From positions 1 to 8,444 of the forward strand of contig DJVN01000113.1 of assembly GCA_002441205.1 (NCBI GenBank): a stretch of 8,444 nt of DNA, given 5' to 3'. The notes under the pieces are model-generated. The model made no database searches. It worked only from the letters and a program-made list of their open reading frames with translations, and was not told where the DNA came from. The first letter of the stretch is position 1, and the number at the start of each line of letters is the position of its first letter. Made by a program: the position numbers and the translations under genes. The DNA is from Syntrophaceae bacterium UBA6255 (GTDB lineage Bacteria; Desulfobacterota; Syntrophia; Syntrophales; Smithellaceae). This document shows positions 6,304 through 8,444 of the stretch, in pieces.

Positions 6304-8235
6304 TTATTTATTTGTAATGTTCAGGGCTCCTCCGGCCAGAATGATTTGTTTTTGTCTCTCCGATAAAACGCAAGTTACATAAAAAGCGGTCCCTTTCGTT
6401 TTATTGCGCATCAAAAATTTTCCGTCATCGGCTAGGATTCTTTTTGTTTCCGTAATCTCAAGAATATCTTCCTGATTGATGTAGTCATAGTCGCTTTCCA
6501 CTTTGAACGTTAAGGGTAGTATGCCGAAATTAATCAGATTAGCGGCGTGAATTCTTTCGAAGGATTTGGCCAGGACCGCGCGGACACCCAGATACATGGG
6601 ACATATCGCGGCATGTTCACGTGACGAGCCCTGCCCGTATGACAGTCCGGCAACAATGAGGTTTTGTTTTCCATCTTGTCTGATGGACATGGCGCGTTTG
6701 GCAAATGTCGCATCGATGTTTTCAAACACATATTCCGAATATTTTGGAATGTTCGAACGGTATTTCATCCTTGCGCCTGCTGGAATGATATGATCCGTCG
6801 TAATTTTGTCGCCAACCTTTATGGTTACCAGTCCGTGAATGGTATCGGAAAGTTCCGGGCTGCGCGGTAGAATGCCGATGTTCGGACCGCGAATGACCTC
6901 CACCTCTCTCTTTTTTTTGTCCGGCCAGATAATCATTGAGTCGTCAACAGAAAATTTTTTCGGTAACTTGACTTTGGGATAACGCATTTTTAAATCGCGT
7001 GGATCCGTGAAATGTCCTGTGATAACCGCAGCAGCAGCGGTTTCCGGGCTGACCAGATAGACATTGGCATCCATGGTGCCGGAACGCCCCAGAAAATTAC
7101 GGTTGGATGTACGCAGTGACACCGCAGCGGATTGAGGACTCTGGCTATTGCCGATGCAAAATCCGCAGGCGCTTTCCATGATTCTTGCTCCGGAGGATAT
7201 CAAGCTGTTCAGATATCCTTCTTTGGCAAGCTCCTGCAATACCTGTTTGGATCCGGGAGCTAAAATGAAGCTTACGTTGGGGTGCACGGTTTTACCCTTT
7301 AATATTTTTGCAACGGTAACCAAATCTTTGTAGGAAGAATTGGTGCAGCTGCCCAGACAAACCTGATGAACTTCTGTTTTTTTCATTTTTCTGACAGGGC
7401 TGATGTTATCGGGGCTGTGAGGTTTCGCCGTCAGTGGTTCGACTTTGGATAAGTCCAGATGAACGACTTTTGCGTATTTCGCGTCTTTATCCGGTTTTAA
7501 TTCTATAAAATCTTTTTCTCTTTTTTGAGAACGCAAGAACTGGCGGGTCATTTTATCGCTGGGGAATAAAGAGGTTGTTACTCCACATTCGGCCCCCATA
7601 TTGGTAATAGTGGCTCGTTCGGGGACTGTCAGAGATTCAGCGCCTTTTCCACCATATTCAAATACGGTGTTGACATTTCCCTTGGTGGAAAAAATTTCCA
7701 ATACCTTAAGAATAACATCTTTTGCGGAAACCCACGGTTTGAGTTTCCCCGTCAGGTTGATTTTTATAACCTGTGGGCAGGTTAGATAAAAAGGACTTCC
7801 GGCCATAGCCATGGCGACATCAAGCCCTCCGGCCCCGATGGCGATCATGGACAGTGCTCCGCAGGTAGGCGTATGGCTATCGGAACCGATAAGAGTTTTT
7901 CCCGGTTTGCCGAACCTTTCCAGGTGGACCTGATGGCAAATTCCGTTGCCGGCGCGGGAAAAAATAATTCCGTATTTCTGGGCCACGCTCTGGAGATAGA
8001 GATGATCATCCGCGTTTTCAAAACCGATCTGTATCGTATTGTGATCAACATAACTTACGGATAAGTCGGTCTTCACTTTGGGCACGTTCATGGCTTCGAA
8101 TTGCAGATAGGACATGGTGCCCGTGGCATCTTGAGTCAGAGTCTGATCAATATGTATGCCGATTTCCTCTCCCGGTACAAGATTGCCTGAGATTAAATGC
8201 CTGGATAGAATTTTTTCAACTAGATTTTTCCCCAT
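6304..8235 (-). CDS. Aconitate hydratase, short 'Aquifex-type'
   Basis: A 643-residue [4Fe-4S] hydro-lyase that isomerises citrate to isocitrate via cis-aconitate. It is far shorter than AcnA or AcnB (about 850-900) and matches the putative aconitase group first noted in Aquifex, related to LeuC/LeuD fused in one chain. The catalytic part has IGSDSHTPTCG (116-126), the cluster cysteine C297 in CLGSCTNSS, and C357 and C360 in ACGFC. The swivel domain (about 460-643) has GDKITTDHIIPAG (475-487) and GQGSSREHAA (534-543), with the catalytic serine/arginine region intact. Homoaconitase or isopropylmalate isomerase is the main alternative, but adjacency to isocitrate dehydrogenase supports aconitase. 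The ATG at 8235 has AAAGGA at 8243-8248, 7 nt upstream. Confidence 0.93.
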   Translation of the reverse strand: MGKNLVEKILSRHLISGNLVPGEEIGIHIDQTLTQDATGTMSYLQFEAMNVPKVKTDLSVSYVDHNTIQIGFENADDHLYLQSVAQKYGIIFSRAGNGICHQVHLERFGKPGKTLIGSDSHTPTCGALSMIAIGAGGLDVAMAMAGSPFYLTCPQVIKINLTGKLKPWVSAKDVILKVLEIFSTKGNVNTVFEYGGKGAESLTVPERATITNMGAECGVTTSLFPSDKMTRQFLRSQKREKDFIELKPDKDAKYAKVVHLDLSKVEPLTAKPHSPDNISPVRKMKKTEVHQVCLGSCTNSSYKDLVTVAKILKGKTVHPNVSFILAPGSKQVLQELAKEGYLNSLISSGARIMESACGFCIGNSQSPQSAAVSLRTSNRNFLGRSGTMDANVYLVSPETAAAAVITGHFTDPRDLKMRYPKVKLPKKFSVDDSMIIWPDKKKREVEVIRGPNIGILPRSPELSDTIHGLVTIKVGDKITTDHIIPAGARMKYRSNIPKYSEYVFENIDATFAKRAMSIRQDGKQNLIVAGLSYGQGSSREHAAICPMYLGVRAVLAKSFERIHAANLINFGILPLTFKVESDYDYINQEDILEITETKRILADDGKFLMRNKTKGTAFYVTCVLSERQKQIILAGGALNITNK

Positions 8236-8271
8236 TTTCTATTCCTTTAACAGAAATTTTAGGTCATATCA

Positions 8272-8307
8272 GGTATAAAACTATATCAAACTGCTGTAAA
8301 TTATACC
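8272..8307 (-). promoter_or_regulatory. Inverted repeat containing a TATAAT box upstream of aconitase
   Basis: On the minus strand a perfect -10-like TATAAT (8305-8300) lies 64 nt before the aconitase ATG, without a good -35 at 16-18 bp. It is partly inside an inverted repeat, GGTATAA (8272-8278) with TTATACC (8301-8307) and a 22-nt loop. This could be an operator over a promoter or a leader hairpin. Evidence is only pattern-level. Confidence 0.3.
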
Positions 8308-8378
8308 CTTCGCTATGCTTGTCCTATCTGTGTTTCATTACATTGGAGCCTATCTGATCAATGATTAGAGCCGCGCAC

Positions 8379-8407
8379 TTAATATAATAAACTTAACTGA
8401 TAATCAA
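8379..8407 (-). promoter_or_regulatory. Weak candidate sigma70-type promoter for the aconitase operon
   Basis: Minus strand TTGATT (8407-8402), 17-bp spacer, TATTAA (8384-8379). Each box matches consensus at four of six positions. It would give a leader of about 135 nt before the aconitase start. The surrounding 8236-8444 contains no coding sequence that I can support. Confidence 0.3.
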
Positions 8408-8444
8408 CTGCCAAAAGGAACGAATATAATCAAAGGTGTGCAAC

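Overview
The window looks like chromosomal DNA of moderate GC from an anaerobic bacterium. The closest fit is probably the Desulfobacterota or a Syntrophus/Smithella-like syntroph. That placement is inferred from gene content: a short 'Aquifex-type' aconitase, a eukaryote-like NADP isocitrate dehydrogenase, a DUF2889 protein, an HSD10-like short-chain dehydrogenase and a cysteine-motif flavoprotein. No rRNA, tRNA, mobile element or CRISPR array was seen.

Left part (1-2293, plus strand): a double flavodoxin-fold, iron-sulfur-flavoprotein-like protein is followed 51 bp later by a short-chain dehydrogenase very close to the HSD10/3-hydroxyacyl-CoA dehydrogenase group. They probably form a two-gene redox/acyl-CoA unit. 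A small hairpin lies after the second gene, in the convergent gap at 2294-2453.

Middle (2454-3763, minus strand): a two-gene operon encodes a multi-helix membrane protein and then a DUF2889 protein. A near-consensus sigma70-type promoter (TTGACA-17 bp-TATACT, 3796-3824) fires into it. The membrane gene looks split: its first helix is encoded at 3596-3754 in one frame and the rest at 3021-3578 in the -1 frame. An A AAA AAG heptamer sits, in phase, inside the overlap. This is either a one-base indel or a candidate programmed -1 frameshift, and it is the most interesting item here.

Right part (3900-8444, minus strand): aconitase, NADP isocitrate dehydrogenase and RlmN are read in that order. 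The first two catalyse consecutive steps from citrate to 2-oxoglutarate. The dehydrogenase stop and rlmN start overlap as ATGA, so rRNA/tRNA methylation is translationally coupled to central metabolism. The 209 bp upstream of aconitase hold candidate promoter elements and a small inverted repeat but no gene I can support.
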